NCBI GenBank assembly: GCA_041905595.1
Contig: JAYRKT010000022.1
Coordinates: 6,032-70,031 of the forward strand
Origin: Aliitabrizicola sp041905595
Lineage (GTDB): Bacteria > Pseudomonadota > Alphaproteobacteria > Rhodobacterales > Rhodobacteraceae
Length of the DNA stretch: 64,000 nt
Reading direction: 5' to 3'
Position 1 is the stretch's first letter, and every line of letters begins with the position of its first letter. The notes beneath the pieces were generated by a model. That model saw nothing but the letters and a program-made list of their open reading frames with translations. It had not been told where the DNA came from and did no database searches. Below are positions 43,757-51,912 of this stretch, piece after piece. The position numbers and the translations under genes are program-made.

Positions 43757-44200
43757 CTAACGCAGTTGCGCCAACACCTTGGCCAGGGCAACGGCATCCT
43801 GCCCGGAAAGCCCCTCTTGCACGAGGCGGTGTTCCTCGCGCCAAAGCGGAACTGCCCGGGCGACCACCTCGCGCCCTGCGGCGGTCAACCTCGGCCTCCT
43901 GACGCGGGCGTCGGCCTCGTCCGCAGAAAGCTGCAGCAGGCCCCTGCGTTCCAGCGTTTTCACCGCTGCCGTAAGAGTGGTCGAATCCATCGCGAGAAAA
44001 TCCGCGAGTTCGCCAAGCTTTGGCTGCCAGGCCCCGCTCAGCGCCACCATCAGGGAAAACTGCCCATTTGTGATCCCGAGCGGCGCAAACAGCCGGTCGA
44101 AACGACGGGCCAGAACCCGCGCCGCGCGCTGTGACGCAAGACACAGGCATTCGTCGCGGATTTCGTGAATTGTGGATACAGGAATACTTGTCTCGTCCAT
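43757..44200 (-). CDS. MarR-family transcriptional regulator
   Basis: A 147-residue MarR regulator: winged helix KLGELADFLAMDSTTLTAAVKTLERRGLLQLSADEADARVRRPRLT. Two Cys near the N-terminus (DECLCLAS) could sense oxidants or ligands. It diverges from the MFS gene, and a perfect palindrome lies 6 bp from its start codon, a likely autorepression site. Confidence 0.9.
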   Translation of the reverse strand: MDETSIPVSTIHEIRDECLCLASQRAARVLARRFDRLFAPLGITNGQFSLMVALSGAWQPKLGELADFLAMDSTTLTAAVKTLERRGLLQLSADEADARVRRPRLTAAGREVVARAVPLWREEHRLVQEGLSGQDAVALAKVLAQLR

Positions 44201-44205
44201 GTTAT

Positions 44206-44217
44206 ATTGATATCAAT
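44206..44217. promoter_or_regulatory. 12-bp palindrome, candidate MarR operator
   Basis: ATTGATATCAAT, perfect, in the 73-bp gap between the MarR gene and the MFS gene. AT-rich palindromes at this position are typical of MarR operators. Confidence 0.6.
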
Positions 44218-44273
44218 CTAATCATTGGAACGCAACTCTGGTCGCCGGGAGTTGCGATCGCGGAGAGACGGTC

Positions 44274-45485
44274 ATGGCAGAGTCGCCCTATCGCTGGATC
44301 ATCGTTGCCGCAGGCGGCCTGATGGGTTGTGTGGCAATGGGGGCGCTGTTTTCCCTGCCCGTCCTGTTGACTCCAATGGCGGCAGAAACCGGGTGGTCGC
44401 GCACCGGCATCTCCTCGGCAATGACCATCGGCTTTCTTGCCATGGCACTGACCTCGATGGGCTGGGGGGCCTTGTCGGACCGCTTCGGCGCACGACCGGT
44501 GGTGATGACCGGTGCCGCCTTGTTTTCCGCAAGCCTGTTCCTCGCCAGCCGCGCCCCCAACCTGCTGGTCTTCCAGATTTGCTTTGGTGGGCTTGTGGGC
44601 GGTGCCGTCGCGGCCTTCTTCGCCCCCATGATGGCGACCGTAACCGGGTGGTTCACCACGCAGCGCAGCCTTGCCGTTTCGCTGGTTTCGGCGGGGATGG
44701 GGCTTGCGCCCGTCACCATGTCGCCGCTCGTTGCAAGGATGATCGAAACGCATGACTGGCGCACAGTGCTGTCGACACTCGCGCTGATCGTCGCGGCGGT
44801 GAACGTCCCGACGGCAATGCTGTTGCGCCAGCCGCCCCGGCAGGAAGAAAGCGGGGCCGAGATGCAGGACGTCCCGGCACACGACATGACGGTCCGCCAA
44901 GCCGTGACATCGCTGCCGTTCATGGTGCTCGTCGCCACCAACTTTTTCTGCTGCGCGACCCATTCCGGACCTATCTTCCACACCGTCAGCTACGCTGAAC
45001 TCTGTGGCCTGTCCGCGATCATTGCGGTCTCGATCTACTCGGTCGAGGGGATCGCCGGCATGTTCGGCCGGATCGGTTTCGGGGTGATGGGCGACCGCTT
45101 CGGCGCCAAGCGAGTTCTGGTAGCGGGGCTGCTGGCGCAGGCCTTCGGAGCGCTCGGCTATTTCTTCGCGCGCGAACTGATCCAGTTCTACACGGTCGCC
45201 GCCTTTTTCGGCTTCATCTATGCCGGGATCATGCCGCTCTATGCCGTGCTGATCCGCGAGAATTTCCCGATGAGGATGATGGGCACGATCATGGGCGGAA
45301 CCGGCATGGCGGGGTCGCTTGGCATGGCAAGCGGCCCGCTGCTGGGCGGCTGGATCTTTGACACCACCGGCGGCTACGGCGCGCTTTACATCACCAGCTT
45401 CGTCTTCGGCCTGATGGCTTTCGCCATCGCGACGACCTTCCGGCCGTTCCCGACCGAGGCTCAGGGCGCTGTTCGCACTGCCTGA
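44274..45485 (+). CDS. MFS transporter (monocarboxylate/OFA-like)
   Basis: A 403-residue protein with about 12 helices. SMGWGALSDRFGARPVVMTGA is the loop 2-3 motif, repeated as GRIGFGVMGDRFGAKRVLVAG in the second half. The two halves are joined by a cytoplasmic loop near 190-215. The general pattern resembles monocarboxylate or oxalate/formate carriers. Its control by the divergent MarR regulator is likely; the substrate is unknown. Confidence 0.88.
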   Translation: MAESPYRWIIVAAGGLMGCVAMGALFSLPVLLTPMAAETGWSRTGISSAMTIGFLAMALTSMGWGALSDRFGARPVVMTGAALFSASLFLASRAPNLLVFQICFGGLVGGAVAAFFAPMMATVTGWFTTQRSLAVSLVSAGMGLAPVTMSPLVARMIETHDWRTVLSTLALIVAAVNVPTAMLLRQPPRQEESGAEMQDVPAHDMTVRQAVTSLPFMVLVATNFFCCATHSGPIFHTVSYAELCGLSAIIAVSIYSVEGIAGMFGRIGFGVMGDRFGAKRVLVAGLLAQAFGALGYFFARELIQFYTVAAFFGFIYAGIMPLYAVLIRENFPMRMMGTIMGGTGMAGSLGMASGPLLGGWIFDTTGGYGALYITSFVFGLMAFAIATTFRPFPTEAQGAVRTA

Positions 45486-45492
45486 CGTCCAG

Positions 45493-46065
45493 TCAATGGA
45501 TGTCGAATGACCCTTGCGCCACGAACATCGACGGTCGTGCCGGGGCTGTTGCCACCGCGACGAAACTGGCGCTGACCGCCCCCGTGTTCTGGTTCTGGCC
45601 TGTGATTGTGGCCGAGAAATATCCGCCGGGGGCATCGGTCGCATAGGTCGTGCCACCGGCGGTGACGACAAGTCTTGTTGCTGGCAGGGGTTCACCGATC
45701 GGCCCCCCACCGCCCGCCGCGACCGTGATGGCGAAGTTGGTGATCGTGGGGCAGCTCGCCGTGTTCATGGCGTCGTTGACGGGGTTCGCGCTGACGACGG
45801 TGAACGCGACTTGACCCGGCGCCCCGCTGCTGCGGGATTGCAACGGAGAGGCATGGCTGTCGACGTTCAGCACGCAGGGCGGGCCATCGAAAATGTCCGA
45901 CACTTGCCGTTCGCCCCGCCGAACGGCGGCAACAAAGGCCGGGTTGTCTTGAGCGAGCTGGTAATCCGCCCTCAGGACGTCTTCACTGCAGCCGGCAAGA
46001 CTGCCAAGGGAAACCAGCGAGGCACAGGCCAGCTTGCCCCTGCGCAGGAACGGAAGCGGGGTCAT
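45493..46065 (-). CDS. lipoprotein, paralogue B of a tandem pair
   Basis: A 190-residue protein with lipobox LGSLAGC near residue 20-26. It shares blocks with the next gene: VRRGERQVSDIFDGPPCVLNVD, SCPTIT, and a C-terminal DAPGGYFSATITGQN...GSFDIH. GGAGG precedes the ATG. No family is recognised. Four or so conserved Cys suggest a disulfide. Confidence 0.75.
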   Translation of the reverse strand: MTPLPFLRRGKLACASLVSLGSLAGCSEDVLRADYQLAQDNPAFVAAVRRGERQVSDIFDGPPCVLNVDSHASPLQSRSSGAPGQVAFTVVSANPVNDAMNTASCPTITNFAITVAAGGGGPIGEPLPATRLVVTAGGTTYATDAPGGYFSATITGQNQNTGAVSASFVAVATAPARPSMFVAQGSFDIH

Positions 46066-46291
46066 GGTCCCTCCTTCGGCGCTATCACTGCATGGCACGA
46101 TCATATCGCGTGTCCTGCCGAGGCCCAACCGGCGGAATGGCAGCGTGTTCCCGGCAGTGGCGGAAAATCGCAATCCGGGCACTGCAATCGCGAGGCCCGG
46201 ATTTCAAGTCGAGGAATTCTATAGGCAACGCTTCGGCTTCCGGCATCCGCGTGCCGGCGAAATCTCGCCATCCGGCGGTCACGACCCCACT

Positions 46292-46873
46292 TCAGTTGAT
46301 GTTGAACGAGCCTTGGGTCACAACCATGGACGGGTTGGCGGGCGCCGTCGCAATCGCCTCGAAGCTCGCGCTCACTGTATTTGTCGACGCGTTCCGCCCG
46401 GTGATCGTGGACTTGAAATAGCCGCCAGGCGAATCCGTCGAGTATCTCGTGCCGTCAACCGTGACAGCCAGCGCAGTATTCTCGGTGCTGCTGCCGACGG
46501 CCAGCACATCGCTTGCACCGCCAACGCCGATCGAAAGTTCCGTGATCGTCGGGCAGGACGGATCGTTTGTGGCCATATTGGCGGGGTTCGCGGAGTTCAC
46601 GGAGATGTTGAACCCGGCCTGCCCGAGCGTACCGCTCTTCGTCGACTGAAGTGGCGTCGTCTCGTTGTCGACGGTCAGCAAGCAGGGCGTGCCAGTAAAG
46701 ATGTCCGAGATCTGGCGATCGCCTCGGCGCACCTCGGATGCAAAGGCAGAGCTTTTCGGAGCGACTTTGTAACTGGTCGTCAGAAACTCATCACTGCAAC
46801 CGCCGAGAATGGTAAGAGCGAAAAGGGAAATGCCGAAACCTGTCCCCCTCCGCAGGCAGGAAAGCGACGTCAT
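46292..46873 (-). CDS. lipoprotein, paralogue A of a tandem pair
   Basis: A 193-residue protein with lipobox LTILGGC near residue 20-26. The same blocks as its neighbour are seen: VRRGDRQISDIFTGTPCLLTVD, SCPTITEL, DSPGGYFKSTITGRN and GSFNIN. GGAGGG precedes the ATG. The two genes are separated by about 226 bp, so each may have its own promoter. Confidence 0.75.
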   Translation of the reverse strand: MTSLSCLRRGTGFGISLFALTILGGCSDEFLTTSYKVAPKSSAFASEVRRGDRQISDIFTGTPCLLTVDNETTPLQSTKSGTLGQAGFNISVNSANPANMATNDPSCPTITELSIGVGGASDVLAVGSSTENTALAVTVDGTRYSTDSPGGYFKSTITGRNASTNTVSASFEAIATAPANPSMVVTQGSFNIN

Positions 46874-46949
46874 AGGGCCCTCCTTCAATCATATCTGCTG
46901 CGATATTGGCGAGCATATCACAAGGAACGGTCCGGACGAACTGCGAGGA

Positions 46950-47102
46950 TCAGGCGACCAAGCAGATCCTCCCCCCTTGCTTGATCGTCTCGACGACGCT
47001 GATCTGCTTGATCTTCATCGGATCGCCGATCAGCGTGTTGGCGCAGAAAATGACAAGCTGCGCGAACTTGCCGGGTTGCAGCGATCCCTTGCTGTCCGCC
47101 AA
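46950..47102 (-). pseudogene. C-terminal remnant of an amidohydrolase
   Basis: The reverse frame of 51 codons reads ADSKGSLQPGKFAQLVIF then ANTLIGDPMKIKQISVVETI and ends LVA-stop. This is the typical end of Amidohydro_3/YtcJ enzymes (SLEPGKxADLVVL...DP). An in-frame stop lies just upstream and no other part of the gene is nearby. It lies in the segment that separates ftsW from murD and supports past insertion and decay there. Confidence 0.75.
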
Positions 47103-47134
47103 TCAGTGAGGAACGCGGCCGGCCGGCGGCGAGA

Positions 47135-48535
47135 TCAATCCGGCAGCCCCTTTACCCGCGCCATGAAATCCTCGCCGCGTTTCTCGAAGTTCGGATACTG
47201 GTCGAAACTCGCCGCTGCCGGGGCGAGCAGCACGACCTCGCCCGGCTGCGCCTCTTCGGCCGCCCGCATCACGGCGCGCTCCATCGTCTCGCAGATCTCA
47301 TGCGGGGTGTCGCCGATCTGGAGCGCGAAGTCGCGCGCCGAATGGCCGATCAGGTAGGCTTTCACCACCGAGTTCAGATGCGGCTCGAGTGCGGCGATGC
47401 CCCCGTCCTTGCCCAGCCCGCCGGCGATCCAGCGGATCTTCGGGAACGCCTGAAGCGCCTTGGCCGCGCTGTCCACGTTGGTCGCCTTGCTGTCGTTGAT
47501 GAAACGGACGCCGCCCCGCTCGCCCACAAGCTGGCTGCGATGCGGCAGGCCCGCGAAGGAGTGGAAGGCCTGCTCGATCAGTTTCGGCGCCACGCCGAGC
47601 GCCCGCGTCGCCGCATAGGCCGCGCAGGCGTTCTGATGGTTGTGGGCGCCCGGAAGGCCTTGTACCTCGCGCAGGTCGATCGAGGCGACCTGCCGGCCCT
47701 TGCGCCATTCGGCAAGGAAACCCTTGCGGGCAAAGACCGACCAACCGTGATCGTCTAGCTTCTGGCCCGAGGAAATGCGGATCACCCGGTCATCCTCGGG
47801 ACCTTCGGACATCTGGTTGGCCAAGAACCGGCCCTCAAGTTCATCGACGCCAATGACGGCACGATCCGGCCCGCCCTCGGCAAAGAGCCGACGCTTGGCG
47901 GCAAAGTAGCCGCCCATGCCGTTGTGCCGGTCGAGATGGTCAGGCGACAGGTTGGTGAAGACTGCAATATCCGGGGTCAGCGCGCGGGCAAGGTCGGTCT
48001 GGTAGCTCGACAGCTCCAGCACGACCACCTCGCTATCCTGCGCCGGGTCGATGTCGAGCACGCCGCGCCCGATGTTGCCGGCCATCTGCGTCGGCCGGCC
48101 GGCAACCTGAAGGATGTGGTGGATCAGCGCCGTCGTCGTCGACTTGCCGTTCGACCCTGTCACGCAGACCACGCGCGGCGCCTGATCGAAGTTATCCCAG
48201 GCCTTCGTTGCGAAAGAGCGGAAGAACAGCCCGATGTCGTTGTCGACCGGAATTCCCCGCTCCAGCGCCAGGGCGATCACCTTGTTGGGTTGCGGATAGA
48301 GATGCGGGATGCCGGGCGAGACGACCAGCGCGGCAAGGCTGTCGATCACGCCGCCCCGGGCCAGGTCGACAGGGGTGAAACCTTCGGCCTCGGCCTTGGC
48401 GCGGGCTTCGGGGCTGTCGTCCCAGACCACCGGCTCGGCTCCGCCGGCAATCAGGGCGCGCGCCGTCGCAAGGCCGGATCGCCCGAGCCCCAGAACGCCG
48501 ACCTTCCGTCCCTCATAGCCCTTGACCGGAATCAT
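47135..48535 (-). CDS. murD: UDP-N-acetylmuramoyl-L-alanine-D-glutamate ligase MurD
   Basis: A 466-residue Mur ligase adding D-Glu. GLGRSGLATARALIAGG at the N-terminus, ATP loop VCVTGSNGKSTTTALIHH, LSSYQTDLA, FTNLSPDHLDRHNGMGGY and INDSKATNVDSAAKALQAF are MurD motifs. It stands alone, flanked on both sides by genes unrelated to the cell wall. Its ribosome-binding site is inside a strong hairpin (separate entry). Confidence 0.97.
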   Translation of the reverse strand: MIPVKGYEGRKVGVLGLGRSGLATARALIAGGAEPVVWDDSPEARAKAEAEGFTPVDLARGGVIDSLAALVVSPGIPHLYPQPNKVIALALERGIPVDNDIGLFFRSFATKAWDNFDQAPRVVCVTGSNGKSTTTALIHHILQVAGRPTQMAGNIGRGVLDIDPAQDSEVVVLELSSYQTDLARALTPDIAVFTNLSPDHLDRHNGMGGYFAAKRRLFAEGGPDRAVIGVDELEGRFLANQMSEGPEDDRVIRISSGQKLDDHGWSVFARKGFLAEWRKGRQVASIDLREVQGLPGAHNHQNACAAYAATRALGVAPKLIEQAFHSFAGLPHRSQLVGERGGVRFINDSKATNVDSAAKALQAFPKIRWIAGGLGKDGGIAALEPHLNSVVKAYLIGHSARDFALQIGDTPHEICETMERAVMRAAEEAQPGEVVLLAPAAASFDQYPNFEKRGEDFMARVKGLPD

Positions 48536-48537
48536 CT

Positions 48538-48579
48538 GCCGCCCTCCCTGCCGTTCCGGCGCAGAATGGGGAGGGCGGC
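48538..48579 (-). promoter_or_regulatory. hairpin sequestering the murD ribosome-binding site
   Basis: In the minus-strand transcript, GCCGCCCTCCC (48579-48569) pairs exactly with GGGAGGGCGGC (48548-48538), 11 bp, loop of 20 nt. The right arm contains the GGGAGGG Shine-Dalgarno and ends 2 nt before the murD ATG. There is no U tract. It may limit murD translation, or serve as a Rho-independent-like stop for upstream transcripts. Confidence 0.6.
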
Positions 48580-48603
48580 GGCGGGCCGCAAGGGCGGCCG
48601 GTA

Positions 48604-50028
48604 TCAGCCTGCCGGCGGGATGTTCTGGTTCATCCGGAAGACGTTTTGCGGATCGTAGCGGCGCTTGACCTCTTGCAGCCGTGCATAGGTCGTCGCGCCA
48701 AAGGCATCGCGCACCAGAGTGTCGCCCTCACCAAGGCCGGGGAAATTGAGGTACATCCGCCCGGTCGAATGGGCCTGCATCGCCGACCAGGCGGACCGGA
48801 CCCAGCCGATGTTAGCCTCGTCCCCGTCGGCCCCCTGCCAGATCGCGTCGAGGCTGAACATGAAGGGCATGGACCGGTCGCCGAAGGCGGTCGCGTCCGC
48901 CGCAATGCGCTGCACAGCGCCGCCGAACTTCCAGACAGAGGCGAAGGTCATCTCGGAGGGCCGGCGGGACAGGTGCCCGAGGATGTCGGCGATCACAGGA
49001 TCATCGAGGCGCTTCAGATAGGTCGATTTCCAGTAGCAGCGGTCCCTGCCCTTCGGGAATATCCCGTCGTAGAGCGTCTGTATCGTCGCATATGGCATCG
49101 CCCCGCTGAAATCGGTCAGCATCGGGCCGAAGCCACGCAAGGGGGCCGTCACCCGTTCCCCTTCCTCTGCCGGGCCATCGTATACATGGGCCAGCGCCAC
49201 TACGCGGCGGCCCCAGATGTCTTCCGGATAGGCCGGATCTTCGGGGATGGTCGAGAATTCCGCCAGCCCGCTCAGTTCGTCCGGCGCAGTCGCCATGAAA
49301 TCCCGCCAAAGCGGCAGGATCTCGGCGGCGCGCTCCTCGGCATAGATGGGGGCGCAGAAAAAGACCTCGGGCGCGATCGGGTGCAGGCGGAATTCGAAAT
49401 TCACGACCACACCGAAATTGCCCCCGCCGCCGCGAAGGGCCCAGAGGAGGTCAGGGTTCTCGGTTTCGCTGGCATGGATCAGCCTGCCCTCGGCGTCGAT
49501 CAGGTCGGCGGCCATCAGGTTGTCACAGGCCAGACCATGCGTGCCGCGCAGCCAGCCGATGCCGCCCGACAGCGTCAGACCGGCCACCCCGGTCGCCGAA
49601 ATCAGCCCGCCCGGCGTCGCCCGGCCAAAGGGCGTCGTCGCCCGGTCGACCGCCGCCCAGGTCGCACCGCCTTCAACCCAGGCCCGATCGAGCGCGGGGC
49701 TGACGCGGACGCCGTCCATCAAGGACAGGTCGATCATCAGGCCGCCCTCGCAGACGGCATAGCCTGCCACGTTGTGCCCGCCGCTTCGCATGGCGATCGC
49801 CAGACCCTGCGCCCGCGCGAAGCGAACGCTGGCCGAGACATCCGCCGCATTCACGCAGCGGGCGATAAGCGAAGGCCGCCGGTCGATCATCGCATTCCAG
49901 ATCACGCGAGTCTCGTCATAAGCCTCGCTGGCAGGATCAAGCACCTCGCCCCGCATTTCGGCGCGGAACGCCTCCACCGCTGCTGGATCAATCGCGCGGG
50001 CCGCGGGTCTTGCTTCATGCTTTGTCAT
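48604..50028 (-). CDS. FAD-binding oxidoreductase, berberine-bridge type
   Basis: A 474-residue FAD-linked oxidase. The PP-loop/FAD region includes MRSGGHNVAGYAVCEGGLMIDLS (His likely covalently bound to FAD) and GVAGLTLSGGIGWLRGTHGLACDN; the C-terminal BBE domain ends RRYDPQNVFRMNQNIPPAG. No second Cys flavin link is obvious. It oxidises an unknown alcohol, sugar or alkaloid-like substrate. It diverges from the GlxA-type regulator. Confidence 0.92.
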   Translation of the reverse strand: MTKHEARPAARAIDPAAVEAFRAEMRGEVLDPASEAYDETRVIWNAMIDRRPSLIARCVNAADVSASVRFARAQGLAIAMRSGGHNVAGYAVCEGGLMIDLSLMDGVRVSPALDRAWVEGGATWAAVDRATTPFGRATPGGLISATGVAGLTLSGGIGWLRGTHGLACDNLMAADLIDAEGRLIHASETENPDLLWALRGGGGNFGVVVNFEFRLHPIAPEVFFCAPIYAEERAAEILPLWRDFMATAPDELSGLAEFSTIPEDPAYPEDIWGRRVVALAHVYDGPAEEGERVTAPLRGFGPMLTDFSGAMPYATIQTLYDGIFPKGRDRCYWKSTYLKRLDDPVIADILGHLSRRPSEMTFASVWKFGGAVQRIAADATAFGDRSMPFMFSLDAIWQGADGDEANIGWVRSAWSAMQAHSTGRMYLNFPGLGEGDTLVRDAFGATTYARLQEVKRRYDPQNVFRMNQNIPPAG

Positions 50029-50117
50029 GACGTGCCTCCCTCATTGATGTAGAAAGGCTAGGTCGGATCGGCGGATGATCCCAAAGCCGATCCTGCAGGA
50101 AAGCGGTCATTTCTGCC

Positions 50118-51152
50118 ATGCCGGACGAACAGGGACGCATTCTCGTGGCCATCCTGGCCGTTCCCGAGGTGACCGCCTCGGCCCTTTACGGCATGTTCGA
50201 CCTCTTCTCATCTCCCGGGCGCGACTTCAGCTTCGTGACAAAGGGCCAGGCCGGCGATCAGCGGATGCGGCCCTTCATCGTGGCGCGGACCCGCGAGCAG
50301 TTCCTTGCCGCGAACGGCATCCCGGTGCAGCCGGAATTCGACTTCGACAATGCGCCGAAACCCGACATCGTCTGCATCCCTGATTTCTTTGTCGATCCCG
50401 GTGCAAGTGTCGCTGGCCAATTTGCGCCAGAGGCAGCCTGGCTCGCCCGCGTGCATCAGGGCGGCGGGATGCTGGCCAGCGCCTGCTCCGGGGCGGTCTT
50501 GCTGGGCGAGGCGGGGCTGCTCGACGGGCTGGATGCGACGATCCATTGGGCCTATGTCTCGACCCTGACCAACAACTATTCCGGGGTGCGGGTGCGGCAG
50601 AACCAGACGCTGGTCCTGACCGGCGAGGCGCAGCGGATCGTCATGGCCGGGGGCGGGACCAGCTGGCAGGATCTCGCGCTTTACCTGATCGCCCGCCATG
50701 TCGGTCTGCAGGAGGCAATCGAGGTCGCGCGCGTCTACCTGCTGCAATGGCACGATATTGGCCAGATGCCCTTCGCTGCGCCAGTGAATTTTCGCCAGAA
50801 CGACGATGCCGCCATCCGCAAGAGCCAGGATTGGGTGGCCGCGAATTACGGCCAGCCCGCGCCCGTCGCCGCGATGATCGAGCAATCGGGCCTGCCAGAG
50901 CGGTCCTTCATGCGCCGCTTCCGCGTGGCGACGGGCATGACGCCGCTCGACTATGTCCATGCCCACCGGCTGGAAGAGGCGAAGCAGATGCTCGAACGCA
51001 GCGACCTGCCGGTCGAGGCCATCGCCGAGGAAGTGGGCTACGAGGACCCGAGCTTTTTCGGGCGGCTGTTCCGACGGCGGGTCGGGCTCACCCCCACGCA
51101 ATACCGGATGCGCTTCGGGGCCTTGCGGCGGGCGCTGTCCCTTCAGGCCTGA
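50118..51152 (+). CDS. GlxA-family regulator (DJ-1/PfpI + AraC)
   Basis: A 344-residue regulator. The N-terminal DJ-1/PfpI-like domain has LASACSGAVLLGEAGLLDGLDATIHW with a Cys at the nucleophile elbow. The AraC helix-turn-helix pair covers about 245-335 (EQSGLPERSFMRRFRVATGMTPLDYVHAHRLEEAKQML and AEEVGYEDPSFFGRLFRRRVGLTPTQYR). It probably controls the divergent FAD-oxidase. Confidence 0.93.
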   Translation: MPDEQGRILVAILAVPEVTASALYGMFDLFSSPGRDFSFVTKGQAGDQRMRPFIVARTREQFLAANGIPVQPEFDFDNAPKPDIVCIPDFFVDPGASVAGQFAPEAAWLARVHQGGGMLASACSGAVLLGEAGLLDGLDATIHWAYVSTLTNNYSGVRVRQNQTLVLTGEAQRIVMAGGGTSWQDLALYLIARHVGLQEAIEVARVYLLQWHDIGQMPFAAPVNFRQNDDAAIRKSQDWVAANYGQPAPVAAMIEQSGLPERSFMRRFRVATGMTPLDYVHAHRLEEAKQMLERSDLPVEAIAEEVGYEDPSFFGRLFRRRVGLTPTQYRMRFGALRRALSLQA

Positions 51153-51158
51153 CCTACG

Positions 51159-51830
51159 TTACCAGCCCACTGGTTCACGCCTGCGGAAGAAGCCGCCGGT
51201 CGGCCCATCCTCGGGCAGAAGCGCAAGCCAGAGAGCAGTCTCCGCGCCTTGTTCCGGGCTGAGGGGCGCGGAGGCGCCGCCCATGCGGGTCTTGACCCAA
51301 CCCGGATCGCAGGCATTGATCTTGACCCCCGGTGGCAGGTCACGCGGCAGGGCCTTGGTCAGTGCGTTCAGTGCAGCCTTGGCCACGCCATATGCCCCAG
51401 GCCCGCCGAGCCCCTGTGTGAAGCTGCCCCAGCCCGAGGACAAGTTGACGATCCGGCCCCACCCCGTCTCGCGCCAGTGCGGAACATTGAGCCGGATCAG
51501 GTCGAGGGGGGCCGCTACCATCACTTCCATCGCTTCGGCGAAATCACTCTTCGGCGACAGGAGCGAGTCGTGGTTCAGAATGCCGGCGTTGTTGACGAGG
51601 ATGTCGAAGCCCCCTGCCTGCACGATCGCGTCGAAACAGCTGTCGGGCTCGGTCAGGTCGATCCGCGCGAAGGCCGTCCCAAGCTCTGCCGCTGCCTGCC
51701 GCCCGTCCTCTTCCGACCTGGCGCCAATCGTCACCCGGCAGCCTTTCGCCTTCAGACCGGCCGCGATGGCACGGCCAAGACCCCTATTGCCCCCGGTGAC
51801 AAAGGCGGTCGGATGTAGGGGACGTGTCAT
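51159..51830 (-). CDS. SDR-family oxidoreductase
   Basis: A 223-residue short-chain dehydrogenase: VTGGNRGLGRAIA, NNAGILN, catalytic VNLSSGWGSF and YGVAK. The ending FFRRREPVGW is typical of SDRs related to carbonyl reductase. It converges with the GlxA regulator. The ATG at 51830 is used. Part of the segment separating mraY and murD. Confidence 0.9.
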   Translation of the reverse strand: MTRPLHPTAFVTGGNRGLGRAIAAGLKAKGCRVTIGARSEEDGRQAAAELGTAFARIDLTEPDSCFDAIVQAGGFDILVNNAGILNHDSLLSPKSDFAEAMEVMVAAPLDLIRLNVPHWRETGWGRIVNLSSGWGSFTQGLGGPGAYGVAKAALNALTKALPRDLPPGVKINACDPGWVKTRMGGASAPLSPEQGAETALWLALLPEDGPTGGFFRRREPVGW

Positions 51831-51912
51831 GGGAAAGCTCCAGTTTCGTGAAGGGGCAAGGATGGGCCGGCCCGGCCGCGACGGCAAGTCGGGGGCAGCC
51901 TTGCGGGAGACG

